A program made the position numbers and the translations under genes. Below, in pieces: positions 35,181-43,388 of a stretch of 64,000 nt of DNA. The notes under the pieces were generated by a model. That model made no database searches and was not told the origin of the DNA. It saw only the letters and a program-made list of their open reading frames with translations. This DNA is from JBBQXH01 sp963710975 (GTDB taxonomy: Bacteria; Actinomycetota; Thermoleophilia; Gaiellales; Gaiellaceae), in the NCBI GenBank assembly GCA_963710975.1, contig CAVQCG010000002.1, positions 124,001-188,000 of the forward strand. Reading direction: 5' to 3'. Position 1 is the stretch's first letter; each line of letters begins with the position of its first letter.

Positions 35181-35983
35181 TCGAGCGCCTCCAGAGCCTG
35201 CTCCTTCAACGCGCCGAACTCGGCGGACGTGACGATCTCGCGTCGCGGCACGTGGCGCGGGAAGTTCGTCTCGAAGTGCTGGACGATCCGCCCTGGTCGC
35301 GCGGAGAAGACCACTACGTGGTGCGTGAGGAGGAGCGCCTCGTCGACGTCGTGCGTGACGAGGAGCGCAGTCTTCGGCTCCTCCTCGAGGGCACCAAGGA
35401 GCCACTCCTGCATCTGGGCGCGCGTGATGGAGTCGAGCGCTGCGAAGGGCTCATCGAGGAGCAGCACATCCTTCTCGGACATGAGCGTGCGGAGGAACGC
35501 AACCCGCTGGCGCATTCCGCCCGAGAGCTCGTTCGGTGTCCGCCCCTCGAACTCACCGAGGCCGAACCGTTCGAACAGCGGCCGCGCCCGCTCCCGGGCG
35601 GCCTTGCGGGAGACGCCGCGGTTCTCGAGTGCTAGACACGCGTTGTCGAGGGCCGTCCGCCAGGGCAGGAGCATGTCCTTCTGTGGCATGAGGACACAAC
35701 GGGCCAGTCGTTCACGCGGTGTCATCGCCGTTCCGATCGAGATGGTTCCCTCGTCGGGCTCCAGGAGTCCCGCGATATCGGAAAGGAGGGTCGACTTCCC
35801 GCAGCCGCTCGGGCCGACGATCCCGAGACGCGTATGCGGCGAGATCGAGAGGTCGATTCCGTCGAGCGCGACGACGTCGCCGAACGTCTGCCGCACACCC
35901 TGGATCTCGATGCTCGCCTTCGCTTCTTCCCGCTCGTGCATCCGGGCATCGCTCGGCGTCGCGAGCTGGCGCTCACCTGCCAT
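35174..35983 (-). CDS. ABC transporter ATP-binding protein (SsuB/ThiZ type)
   Basis: 269 residues, intact, unlike its two partners downstream. Walker A GPSGCGKST near 57, Q-loop LMPQKDMLLPW near 98, signature NELSGGMRQRVAF near 150, Walker B VLLLDEPFAALD near 172 and H-loop LLVTHDVDEA near 205. First gene of the ABC operon, about 80 nt behind the proposed minus-strand promoter that carries operator b. It energises uptake of a small substrate, inferred to be a pyrimidine-like compound from the THI5-type binding protein. Confidence 0.9.
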   Translation of the reverse strand: MAGERQLATPSDARMHEREEAKASIEIQGVRQTFGDVVALDGIDLSISPHTRLGIVGPSGCGKSTLLSDIAGLLEPDEGTISIGTAMTPRERLARCVLMPQKDMLLPWRTALDNACLALENRGVSRKAARERARPLFERFGLGEFEGRTPNELSGGMRQRVAFLRTLMSEKDVLLLDEPFAALDSITRAQMQEWLLGALEEEPKTALLVTHDVDEALLLTHHVVVFSARPGRIVQHFETNFPRHVPRREIVTSAEFGALKEQALEALEC

Positions 35984-36044
35984 GGCATTGAGATACGACG
36001 GACTGAGACACCGGCTGGTTAGCGAACACCCTCGACGGACACCG

Positions 36045-36098
36045 TTGATATATGAGATACGGCCGCGCTACGCTAGACCGTTCCTCGCGACATGTCAA
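36045..36098. promoter_or_regulatory. Divergent promoters with GntR operator (site b)
   Basis: Minus strand: TTGACA (36098-36093), 17-bp spacer, TAGCGT (36075-36070), directed at the ABC operon. Plus strand: TTGATA (36045-36050), 18-bp spacer, TACGCT (36069-36074), directed at the deacylase gene. The two -10s are the same 7-bp TACGCTA read both ways. The tandem motif GTATCTC ATATATC lies on the minus strand at 36060-36047. It covers the plus -35 and starts 9 nt beyond the minus -10, so one bound regulator could block both. Confidence 0.6.
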
Positions 36099-36143
36099 CG
36101 AACCATGCGCCGCCGTCAAGAGCGCGCGGGAGGGGATGACACG

Positions 36144-37256
36144 GTGACGACTGCGCTCTGCTGGGACGATCGCTTCGCGACTCACGACATGGGGCGTGGC
36201 GCGATATACCTGCCCATCGACGGCCTCATCGAGGACGATCTTCACGTCGACAACACGGCCCGGATCTCGCGCACTCGGAATCTCATCACGAAGGCCGGGC
36301 TCGACTCGGTTCTGCGGATCGTGGAGCCTCGGATGGCGACCGTCGAGGAGCTGACGCGTGTGCACTCCCACGAGCACGTGCAACAGATGGAGGCCGTCTC
36401 AGCGGCAGGAGGCGGTGATGCCGGTGGCGGGTACACGCCGATGGACGGCCGCTCGTACGACCTTGCGCTCCTGAGTGCTGGCTCGGCCCTGACTGCAATG
36501 GAGCTCGTCATGAACGGCGAGGTTGCGACCGCGCACGCGATGCTCCGTCGTTCGGGCCACCATGCGTGGCGGGACTCGGGCTACGGCTTCTGCATCTTCA
36601 ACAACTGCGCCGTCGTCGCGAAGGCCGCGCAGGAGCAGTTCGGGCTCAGCCGCGTCGCGGTCGTCGACATCGACGCGCATCACGGCAACGGCACCGAATG
36701 GATCTTCGCCGAGGATCCGAGCGTTCTCACCGTCTCGATCCACCAGGATCGGAGCTTCCCGTCCGACTCCGGCTTCACGAAGGATGTGGGGCAGGGCGAT
36801 GGGCTGGGAACGAACGTCAACGTCAACCTCCCGGCGGGCACGGGGGATCCGGGATATCTCTACGCGCTCGACCGGATCGTGCTGCCGGCGCTCACCAGCT
36901 TCGAGCCGGAGCTCCTCGTCATTGCCTGCGGTGTCGATGCGAGCCTGTTCGATCCGCTCTCGCGCCTGGGAGTCACCGCCGCCGGCTTTGCCTCGATCGC
37001 CGAGCGCCTGCTCGCGGCTGCCTCGGAGACGTGCGAGGGGCGCGTCGTCTCGGTGCAGGAGGGCGGGTACAGCCATGTCTACGCCCCGTTCTGCTGGCTG
37101 GCGGTGATCGAGACGCTCGCGCGGCTTTCCACCCGCAGCGACGACCCCTATGAGATGTTCATCGCGGGCCAGCCGGTCTGCCGCGAGTTCCCCGACTGGC
37201 AGCGGGAGGCGATCGACGAGCAGGCGAGCGCCCTGGGTCGGCACTTCTCTCTCTGA
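36144..37256 (+). CDS. HDAC-like / acetylpolyamine amidohydrolase-family deacylase
   Basis: 370 residues from GTG 36144 with GGGAGGGGA eight bases upstream. Arginase/deacetylase fold: RRSGHHAWRDSGYGFCIFNN (tandem His near 139), zinc ligands in VVDIDAHHGNGTEWIF (near 176), ACGVDAS (Asp near 262) and EGGYSHVYAP near 302. Members remove acyl groups from N-acetylated amines. Divergent from the ABC operon and under proposed site b. Within the island it could release acetate from an N-acetyl intermediate. The acyl substrate is inferred only. Confidence 0.85.
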   Translation: MTTALCWDDRFATHDMGRGAIYLPIDGLIEDDLHVDNTARISRTRNLITKAGLDSVLRIVEPRMATVEELTRVHSHEHVQQMEAVSAAGGGDAGGGYTPMDGRSYDLALLSAGSALTAMELVMNGEVATAHAMLRRSGHHAWRDSGYGFCIFNNCAVVAKAAQEQFGLSRVAVVDIDAHHGNGTEWIFAEDPSVLTVSIHQDRSFPSDSGFTKDVGQGDGLGTNVNVNLPAGTGDPGYLYALDRIVLPALTSFEPELLVIACGVDASLFDPLSRLGVTAAGFASIAERLLAAASETCEGRVVSVQEGGYSHVYAPFCWLAVIETLARLSTRSDDPYEMFIAGQPVCREFPDWQREAIDEQASALGRHFSL

Positions 37257-37261
37257 TCGCG

Positions 37262-37921
37262 TCAGGCCGGCTCGAGCGAGTCGTGCTCGATCGAATGGAT
37301 GTGCCGTGCGGTTGCCGTCGCCGCCTCCTCCTCGTCGCCGTTCCTGATCGCCGCGACGATCGCTTCGTGCTCGGCGATCGATCGCTCTTCCCTACCGGGA
37401 GCCCTGAGCGACGTCTTGCCGATCACGAGCAGCACGCTTCGCAGGTCGACGAGCAGCTTGAGCATGCGGCTGTTCCCGCAGGCCTCGGCGAGGATGTCGG
37501 AGAAGGCAGTCAGGCTGTCGAGCACGCGCGGCGTGTCTCCGGTCGCGAGCGCAGTCCTGCTCTCGGCTACCGACGACTCGAGGGCTTTGAGGACGCCCGC
37601 CGGACGGTGTGCGGCAAGGTCGCGGGCGATCTGGCATTCGATCAGCAGCCGCAGCTCGAGGATCTCGCGGATGTCCGTCGCCGAGGGCTCGAGCACCCGT
37701 GCCCCGCGATACGGCTCGATCTCGACAAGGCCGTCGCGCTGAAGGCGGATCAGCGCCTCGCGAACGGGTGTCTTCGAGACTCCGAGGTCAGCGGCGATCC
37801 GGGCCTCGACGAGTTGCTCGCCGGGTCGTAGCGCACCGGACACGATCTCGTCGCGCACGCGCTCGTATACACGGCGCTCGAGCTGGGCCGGCAGGATCTT
37901 CTCGCGAGCTTCGATTGCCAT
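37262..37921 (-). CDS. GntR-family transcriptional regulator, FadR/FCD subfamily
   Basis: 219 residues. N-terminal winged helix (residues ~10-75: ISGALRPGEQLVEARIAADL, SKTPVREALIRLQRDGLVE) and a C-terminal all-helical FCD ligand domain (ILELRLLIECQIARDLA, then LTAFSDILAEACGNSRM with metal-type Asp and His near 200). Such proteins are usually repressors released by a carboxylate ligand. It lies in the middle of the catabolic island, and site c overlaps its own -10, implying autoregulation. I propose it binds all six RTATMTC tandem sites. Confidence 0.92.
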   Translation of the reverse strand: MAIEAREKILPAQLERRVYERVRDEIVSGALRPGEQLVEARIAADLGVSKTPVREALIRLQRDGLVEIEPYRGARVLEPSATDIREILELRLLIECQIARDLAAHRPAGVLKALESSVAESRTALATGDTPRVLDSLTAFSDILAEACGNSRMLKLLVDLRSVLLVIGKTSLRAPGREERSIAEHEAIVAAIRNGDEEEAATATARHIHSIEHDSLEPA

Positions 37922-37929
37922 CAGCGGTC

Positions 37930-37943
37930 GTACATCGTATCTC
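37930..37943 (+). promoter_or_regulatory. Proposed GntR operator (site c) and -10 of the regulator gene
   Basis: GTACATC GTATCTC on the plus strand. On the minus strand it contains TACGAT (37939-37934), a -10 for the gntR gene 12 nt before its ATG, so binding would repress the regulator's own transcription. Confidence 0.5.
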
Positions 37944-37971
37944 GGCCGCCCGGAGGCTCAGGGCGAGCCGC

Positions 37972-38025
37972 TTGACGCTCCCAGCTCCGGCGGCCTAGAC
38001 TCACGACGCTCATATCTCATATCTG
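37972..38025 (+). promoter_or_regulatory. Sigma-70-type promoter with GntR operator (site d)
   Basis: TTGACG (37972-37977), 18-bp spacer, TAGACT (37996-38001). The tandem motif ATATCTC ATATCTG (38012-38025) starts 10 nt beyond the -10. Promoter e has the same arrangement. Drives the M20-M29-M20 operon. Confidence 0.6.
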
Positions 38026-38031
38026 ATCCAG

Positions 38032-39232
38032 TTGTCCATCACCCCGACACCCGCGCAACTCGAAGCCGTCACGGAGCTCGTCGACGCGGCGGATGCCGTA
38101 GCACTGACACAGGAGATCGTTCGTATCCCGAGCGTCCAGGGCGAGGAGGGCGAGCTCGCGCACGCGCTTCTCGCCCGCATGAAGGGCATGGGCTTCGACG
38201 ACGTCTATCTCCAGGACGCGCTTCCGAACCGCCCGAATGTCGTGGGTGTCGTCGAGTCGGGTCGGCCGGGCCCGACGCTCGTGCTGACGGGACACATCGA
38301 CACGAAGCCCGTGTGCATCGGCTGGACGGACGATCCCTACTCGGGCAGGCTCGAGGATGGGAGGCTTCACGGCCACGCCGTCATGGACATGAAGGCCGGC
38401 GTTGCGGGCGTCGTCGAGGCCGCCGCGGCAATGGCCCGGCGATCGCTCGGCGTGGCGGGGTCGGATTCTGGTTGCCGCCGTCGCCGATCACATGGGCCAG
38501 CAGCAGGGGGCGATCCGGTTCTTCGAAGATCACGCTGCCGACTACTCGCTGCTCGCGGAGCTCACGGACCTGAACATCTACCTCGGCCACCGAGGCCGCC
38601 TCTACTGGGACATCACGTCGATCGGCAAGGCCGCCCACACGTGCCATCGTCACCTCGCCGTCAACGCGATCGCGAAGATGGTGCCGCTGATCGAGGAGGT
38701 CGAGGCCCTTCGGTACATGCCCGAGCTCCCGGACTGGGTCGCCGAGCTGTTCGGGCCCGAGCTCTACACCGCCGTGGGTCGGATCTACGGCGGTCTCCCG
38801 CCGGGAGGCCCATCCATGATCCCGGACGAGTGCACGATTCGGGTCGATTCGCGCCCCCAGCCCGGTGTCGAGGAGTCCGAGGTGGAGGCGCTGATTCTCG
38901 GCGCCGTCGAGCGGGCGCTGGCCCGCGATCCGGAAGCCCGATACGACGTCGTGCTCGCCGATCGCAAGCGTCCCCACCTGATCGAGCGAGACCATCCGCT
39001 CACGGTCGCACTCGACCAGGCGTATCGCTCGGTCACCGGCGAGGTCCCGGAGTACGGCGCCGGATCCTGGCTGGCCGACACAGCGAGCACCGGGCACCAC
39101 TGCCCGACCGTGATCTTCGGTCCAGGGCGCGAGCCCGTCTACATGCCGAACGAGTGGCTCGACATCGCGGACATCGAGGTTGCGGCGAAGGTGAACACGG
39201 CGATGGCGGCAATCCTGCTGGCACCGGAATGA
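38032..39232 (+). pseudogene. M20-family amidohydrolase/deacylase (ArgE/DapE type) with one frameshift
   Basis: TTG start at 38032. The first ~140 codons carry PSVQGEEGELAHAL, the metal motifs LTGHIDTKPV (HxD) and HAVMDMKAGVAG. At the GGGG run 38457-38460 one extra G shifts the frame. The second frame then continues without a gap from RILVAAVADHMG through a complete dimerisation and C-terminal domain (GKAAHTCHRHLAVNAI, PDECTIRVDSRP, LADTASTGHHCPTVIFGPG) to the TGA at 39230. Removing that G gives an intact ~400-residue protein, so a sequencing error is quite possible. The M20 family includes YlmB, the deformylase of base-degraded thiamine salvage. Confidence 0.8.
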
Positions 39233-40194
39233 CCGCCGCCCGGCTCGAGTGCCTCGCGGCGCTGCGGGTTCTCGCGGCGACCTGCGGAGGCGTCAAGCCG
39301 GGCGAGCGAAGCCTGATCGTCACCGACTCTGCGGCCGATCAGGCGATCGTGAGCGCGATGGCGGACACGCTCGGGGCTCTCGGCCTCGACGTCGCGATCG
39401 TCTCGTCGGCCCCTGCAGAGCTTCCCGGCGACGATCCGCCGGGCCCCGTGAGCGCTGCGATGCTCGAAGCTGACGTGATCTTCGAGCTCACCTCGGTCTT
39501 CATCGGCTCGTGCTCGGCCCGCCGCCGCGCGTGCGAGCAGGGAGCGCGATACCTCACCGTCCCCGGCCTTACCTGGACGACGCTCCGTCCACACGGCCCG
39601 TTCGCGGCCGATTTCACGGCGATCGGGGAACGGGCGCGGCTCCTTGCGGAGCGGCTCGACGCGGCGACGGAGTTCCATCTGACCGGACCCTCCGGCACCG
39701 ATCTCCGGGGAAGCTTCGACGGTCGACGCGGCAGGCCGCTCTGGGGGATGGCCGACCAGCCGGGCGGCTACGCAGCTCCACCCGACATCGAGGTCGGGGC
39801 AAGCCCTGTCGAGGGATCCGCCGAAGGCGTGGTCGTCGTCGACGGGTCGCTGCTCTTCCTCGGGCCGGATCAGCTCGGGAGCCCGGTGGAGCTGCGGTTC
39901 GAGAGTGGCCGCCTTGTCGATCTGGCCGGCCCCGAGTCGTGGCGGCTTGCCGATGCGCTCGAGCGCTCGGCCGACGAACGGATGTGGAATCTCGCCGAGG
40001 TCTCGATCGGCCTCAACCCGTACTCGCGTCCCGGTGGCTCGGCTCTCGAGCTCGAGGGCATCGTGGGCGGCGCGCACGTTGCGGTGGGGAACAACGTCGC
40101 CTACGGGGGATCGGTCGACGCGCGCTCACACATCGACTGCGCGCTCCTACAGGCCAGCCTCGCGCTCGACGGCACGCCGCTCCATCCCGTCTGA
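39229..40194 (+). CDS. M29 aminopeptidase-like protein related to 2,5-dihydroxypyridine dioxygenase (NicX) type
   Basis: 321 residues, ATG overlapping the previous stop. The layout is that of short M29-fold proteins: an N-terminal Rossmann-like half (GVKPGERSLIVTDSAAD), TVPGLTWTTLRP, GTDLRGSFDGR near 160, then the metal region with Glu in WNLAEVSIGLNP (near 255) and SHIDCALLQ (near 302, H-x-D). NicX, a ring-opening iron dioxygenase of nicotinate breakdown, has this fold and the H-x-D pair. A peptidase role cannot be excluded. Its place between two amidohydrolases fits a ring-opening step followed by amide hydrolysis. Confidence 0.6.
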   Translation: MTAARLECLAALRVLAATCGGVKPGERSLIVTDSAADQAIVSAMADTLGALGLDVAIVSSAPAELPGDDPPGPVSAAMLEADVIFELTSVFIGSCSARRRACEQGARYLTVPGLTWTTLRPHGPFAADFTAIGERARLLAERLDAATEFHLTGPSGTDLRGSFDGRRGRPLWGMADQPGGYAAPPDIEVGASPVEGSAEGVVVVDGSLLFLGPDQLGSPVELRFESGRLVDLAGPESWRLADALERSADERMWNLAEVSIGLNPYSRPGGSALELEGIVGGAHVAVGNNVAYGGSVDARSHIDCALLQASLALDGTPLHPV

Positions 40195-40195
40195 C

Positions 40196-41257
40196 GTGGC
40201 TGGGGTGTCGACCGACTCGCTGATCGCCGATCTGCTCGAGTTGGCTTCGATCCCGGCGCCGACGTTCGCTGAGAGTGCGCGCATCGACTGGCTCGAGCGC
40301 CGCCTCGGCGCCGCGCCCGGCCGTCGGTACCGCGACGGCGTCGGCAACCTCGTCTGGCGGTGGGGGGAAGGACGGCCGAAGCTGCTCGTCGCCGCCCACG
40401 TCGACACGGTGTTCCCGGAGGGGACGGAGCTCCGCTTCGAGCGAGACGGGCCGTGGCTCGTCGGGCCGGGCATCGGCGACAACGCGGCTGCCGTGGTGGT
40501 CGCAATGCATGTCGTGTGTGAGTTGCTCGGCACGTACAACCTCACGCCTGGCGCGCTCGTCTTCACCGTTGGCGAGGAGGGTCTCGGCAACCTCTGCGGG
40601 ATCACGGCAGCCTGTGGCGAGCTCGAGCCCGAGGCAGTGCTCGCGCTCGAGGGCCACGGCCTGCACCACATGATCGTCGACGCAGTTGGAAGCATCCGCG
40701 CCCGCATTCGCATCACCGGGCCCGGAGGGCACTCTTGGGTCGACCGCGGACGTCCGAGTGCGATCCACGCGCTGCTCGAGCTCGGCGCGGCGCTTGCGGA
40801 GAAGTCCTCCGCCGATGTCCCGGTGAACATCGGTCTCGTCTCCGGCGGTCGGTCGATCAACACCATCGCGGACGAGGCCGAGCTCGCCGTCGATGTGCGT
40901 GCGCTCGACGAGGAGCCGCTCGAGCGGTTCAGGGCCGGCCTCGACGCGCTCACAGTGCAGCCTCCGCTCAGCATGTCGGTAGAGCTTCTCGGACGCCGTC
41001 CCGCGGGCCGGCTCGACCGGAGCGAGCCGCTTCTTCACGCTGTTCGCGCCGTTCGGGCTTCACTCGGGCTCCCCGACGAGCTCGGCCAGGGGTCGACCGA
41101 CGCAAATGCAGCCCTTGCGCTCGGGATCCCTGCTCTCACGCTCGGCGCCGCTCACGGCTCCGGGATGCATACGCTCGAGGAACGGATCGATGCCGACACG
41201 CTCGAGCTAGGCGCTGCTCAGCTCGAGGGCGTTCTCCGCCGGCTTCTCGTTGTCTGA
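40196..41257 (+). CDS. M20-family metallohydrolase (second copy)
   Basis: 353 residues from GTG 40196; GTG 40205 is also possible. Metal ligands: AAHVDTVFPEG (near 64), GIGDNAAAVV (near 93), VGEEGLGN (EE near 124) and the terminal GAAHGSGMHTLEE (near 325). The dimerisation insert holds GPGGHSWVDRGRP. Distinct from the first M20 protein and shorter, closer to CPG2/DapE-like forms. Co-transcribed with the two genes before it. Likely hydrolyses an amide, carbamoyl or N-acyl bond of a pathway intermediate. Confidence 0.87.
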   Translation: MAGVSTDSLIADLLELASIPAPTFAESARIDWLERRLGAAPGRRYRDGVGNLVWRWGEGRPKLLVAAHVDTVFPEGTELRFERDGPWLVGPGIGDNAAAVVVAMHVVCELLGTYNLTPGALVFTVGEEGLGNLCGITAACGELEPEAVLALEGHGLHHMIVDAVGSIRARIRITGPGGHSWVDRGRPSAIHALLELGAALAEKSSADVPVNIGLVSGGRSINTIADEAELAVDVRALDEEPLERFRAGLDALTVQPPLSMSVELLGRRPAGRLDRSEPLLHAVRAVRASLGLPDELGQGSTDANAALALGIPALTLGAAHGSGMHTLEERIDADTLELGAAQLEGVLRRLLVV

Positions 41258-41260
41258 CGG

Positions 41261-41427
41261 TCAGCCGAGCTGCTCGATGATGCGCACGAGCTCATCCGGG
41301 CGGTAGCCCTGGCGGCGCGCGAAGTCGAGCAACTCTCGCGTGCGTTCGACGACAGCACCGCGCTCAGGGGTGCCCGTTACCGTCACACCGCGCCCGCGGC
41401 GAAATTCGAGCAGCCCCTCGTCGCGTG
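41261..41427 (-). pseudogene. C-terminal remnant of a YtrA-type GntR regulator
   Basis: Reading on the minus strand to a TGA at 41263-41261 gives ~55 residues: EGLLEFRRGRGVTVTG followed by RTRELLDFARRQGYRPDELV. This is the end of the winged helix and the short C-terminal helices of YtrA-type GntR proteins. No N-terminal helix-turn-helix is present upstream; the frame ends where an unrelated remnant on the other strand begins. Confidence 0.6.
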
Positions 41428-41622
41428 CGCGGGGGCGGCTTCTCGCCGAACGTCAGCTGGTCGTCGGACGGCTCCCGGATCGCGTTCGTGAGCGGCGAGG
41501 GCAACGCCATCTCGACGGTGAGGGCGGACGGTACGGGGTACACGCGCGTCGTGTTCGAGCCCCCGGCCCAGTGGACAGGCCCCATCTGGCCGCTCTGGCA
41601 GCCACGAGCCGCTCCCGGCTGA
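41428..41622 (+). pseudogene. Remnant of a TolB-like (PD40) beta-propeller protein
   Basis: About 60 residues with SPNVSWSSDGSRIAFVSGEG and ADGTGYTRVVF, typical of one or two PD40 blades, ending in a TGA at 41620. The expected signal peptide and earlier blades are missing. It abuts the truncated GntR fragment, so the point near 41427 looks like a deletion or rearrangement joint. Confidence 0.55.
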
Positions 41623-41659
41623 CTCGCCGGCACCTTCCTCGGACTGTAACTCCAGCCGC

Positions 41660-41713
41660 TTGACCCGTCGCTCGTCGCGAGGGTACGCTGGCGCCTCTCG
41701 TATCTGATATCTC
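41660..41713 (+). promoter_or_regulatory. Sigma-70-type promoter with GntR operator (site e)
   Basis: TTGACC (41660-41665), 18-bp spacer, TACGCT (41684-41689). The tandem motif GTATCTG ATATCTC (41700-41713) starts exactly 10 nt after the -10, as in site d. Drives the aldehyde dehydrogenase gene. Confidence 0.62.
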
Positions 41714-41738
41714 ATCGGTCTGAATCGAGGTGGCGGCG

Positions 41739-43223
41739 ATGGCAACGGCGGTGCTGGACGGGGTTTCCGAGTTCCTCTCCGAGGAGCACGGGCTTCTGAT
41801 CGGCGGTGAGGAAGTCAGCGCCGCATCGGGCGATCGGTTCGACGTCCTGAACCCTGCGACCGGCGAGGTCATCGCCACCGCGCCGTCCGCCGGCCCGCTC
41901 GACGTCGACGACGCTGTTCGCGCGGCGCGCGGCGCGTTTCCGGCCTGGCGAGATCTGCCGCCCGCGCGCCGCGCGGAGCTCCTGTGGAACCTCGGCACCC
42001 GGATCGCGGAACTCGCCGACGACTTTGCCCAGATCGAGACGCTGGACAACGGCAAGCCAACTGGTGAGGCGCTCGTCGTCGACGTGCCGCTCTGCTCCGA
42101 GCTCTTTCGCTACTACGCGGGCTGGGTGACGAAGATCGAAGGGTCGGTCGGCACGCCCTCCTTCGGGAGCTTCCACACGTACATGCGCCGCGAGCCGATC
42201 GGCGTCGTCGGAGCGATCATCCCGTGGAACTTCCCGCTTCTCATGTGCGGCTACAAGCTCGGGCCAGCGCTGGCTGCGGGGAACACGGTCGTTTTGAAAC
42301 CCGCGGAGCAGACGCCACTCGCGGCCCTGCGCCTCGCAGAGCTGTTCGCCGAGGTCGGCTTTCCGCCCGGGGTCGTCAACATCGTGACCGGTTTCGGGGA
42401 GACCGCGGGCGCGCCGCTCGCGTCGCACGCAGGCGTCGACAAGATCACCTTCACCGGCGAGCACACGACGGGCCAGAAGATCGTCGAGGCGGCCAAGGGC
42501 AACCTCAAGCGCGTCTCGCTCGAGCTCGGGGGGAAGTCTCCGAGCCTCGTCTTCGCGGACGCCGATCTCGACGCCGCCCTCGCGGGCACACACGGAGCCG
42601 TCTTCTTCAACCAGGGCCAGTGCTGCATCGCCGGGGCCCGCGTCTTCGCGCACGAGAGCGTGAAGGAGGAGTTCGCCGAACGGCTGGCCGACCGAGCCCG
42701 GGAGATCCGCCTCGGCAGCGGGCTCGATCCCGAGACGGACATGGGTCCGCTCGTCTCGGCCGAGCAGCGCGACCGCGTCAGCGGCTACATCGCGTCGGGT
42801 GTCGACGAGGGCGCCACCATCGTCTACGGCGGCGACCGGCCGAGCGGCGAGGGCCTCGCCGGTGGCTACTTCGTGCGCCCGACGGTCTTCACCGACGTCG
42901 ACCCGGGGATGACGATCATGCGGGAGGAGATCTTCGGCCCGGTTGCGATGGTCGGCTCGTTCTCGGACGAGGACGAGGCCATCGCGTATGCGAACGACAC
43001 GAACTTCGGTCTGGCGGCCGGAATCTGGACGTGCGACGTCAAGCGTGCGCACCGCGTCGCTGCGAAGGTCGAGGCTGGCACCGTCTGGGTGAACACCTAC
43101 GGGATGTTCGACGCTGCGATCCCGTACGGGGGCTTCAAGCTATCGGGCTACGGCAAGGAGCTCGGCCGCGAGGCGCTCGAGCAGTACCTGCAGACGAAGA
43201 CCGTCTGGGTCGACCTTTCGTAG
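41739..43223 (+). CDS. NAD(P)-dependent aldehyde dehydrogenase
   Basis: 494 residues from ATG 41739, with GAGG eight bases upstream; GTG 41730 is the alternative. IPWNFPLLMCGYKLGPALA (near 167), catalytic Glu in LELGGKSPSLVF (near 264) and nucleophile Cys in FFNQGQCCIAGARVF (near 298). Oxidises an aldehyde to a carboxylate. The gene is immediately followed by a 12-bp hairpin, so it may be transcribed alone or with read-through to the TenA-ADH-LLM genes. In the island it is paired with the alcohol dehydrogenase for a two-step alcohol oxidation. Confidence 0.93.
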   Translation: MATAVLDGVSEFLSEEHGLLIGGEEVSAASGDRFDVLNPATGEVIATAPSAGPLDVDDAVRAARGAFPAWRDLPPARRAELLWNLGTRIAELADDFAQIETLDNGKPTGEALVVDVPLCSELFRYYAGWVTKIEGSVGTPSFGSFHTYMRREPIGVVGAIIPWNFPLLMCGYKLGPALAAGNTVVLKPAEQTPLAALRLAELFAEVGFPPGVVNIVTGFGETAGAPLASHAGVDKITFTGEHTTGQKIVEAAKGNLKRVSLELGGKSPSLVFADADLDAALAGTHGAVFFNQGQCCIAGARVFAHESVKEEFAERLADRAREIRLGSGLDPETDMGPLVSAEQRDRVSGYIASGVDEGATIVYGGDRPSGEGLAGGYFVRPTVFTDVDPGMTIMREEIFGPVAMVGSFSDEDEAIAYANDTNFGLAAGIWTCDVKRAHRVAAKVEAGTVWVNTYGMFDAAIPYGGFKLSGYGKELGREALEQYLQTKTVWVDLS

Positions 43224-43250
43224 CGTGGGGGAACCCATGGTTCCCCCACG
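43224..43250 (+). terminator. Strong hairpin after the aldehyde dehydrogenase gene
   Basis: CGTGGGGGAACC, loop CAT, GGTTCCCCCACG: a perfect 12-bp stem beginning right after the stop codon. No U-run follows. The shape resembles the hairpin at 33121. Confidence 0.65.
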
Positions 43251-43287
43251 GGCCCCCTCCTTGATTCGTCTCGCGTTTGTCGCGGTG

Positions 43288-43318
43288 TGGCGTAGCCCGG
43301 CAAAGCCGGGCCACGCCG
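43288..43318 (+). repeat. Intergenic palindrome of unknown role
   Basis: GGCGT, one mismatch, GCCCGGC, loop AAA, GCCGGGC, mismatch, ACGCC. It lies between the terminator and the first TenA gene, about 70 nt before its start. It could be a second terminator, an attenuator or a dispersed palindromic repeat. No second copy was noticed in the window. Confidence 0.4.
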
Positions 43319-43388
43319 AAGGCCACCATGCCGAGTTGTTGGAACGTGGCTACGACGTCAGGGGCTCCGGCGAGAGGGCACAGATAGC

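Noticed and set aside
35133..36143. N-terminal extension of the HDAC-like gene through the ABC ATPase
   Set aside because: It is the antisense of the intact ATPase. The GTG at 36144 has a strong ribosome site and matches the family start.
43251..43388. TPP riboswitch before the TenA-ADH-LLM genes
   Set aside because: Only a GC-rich palindrome is present. The conserved thi-box segments are absent.
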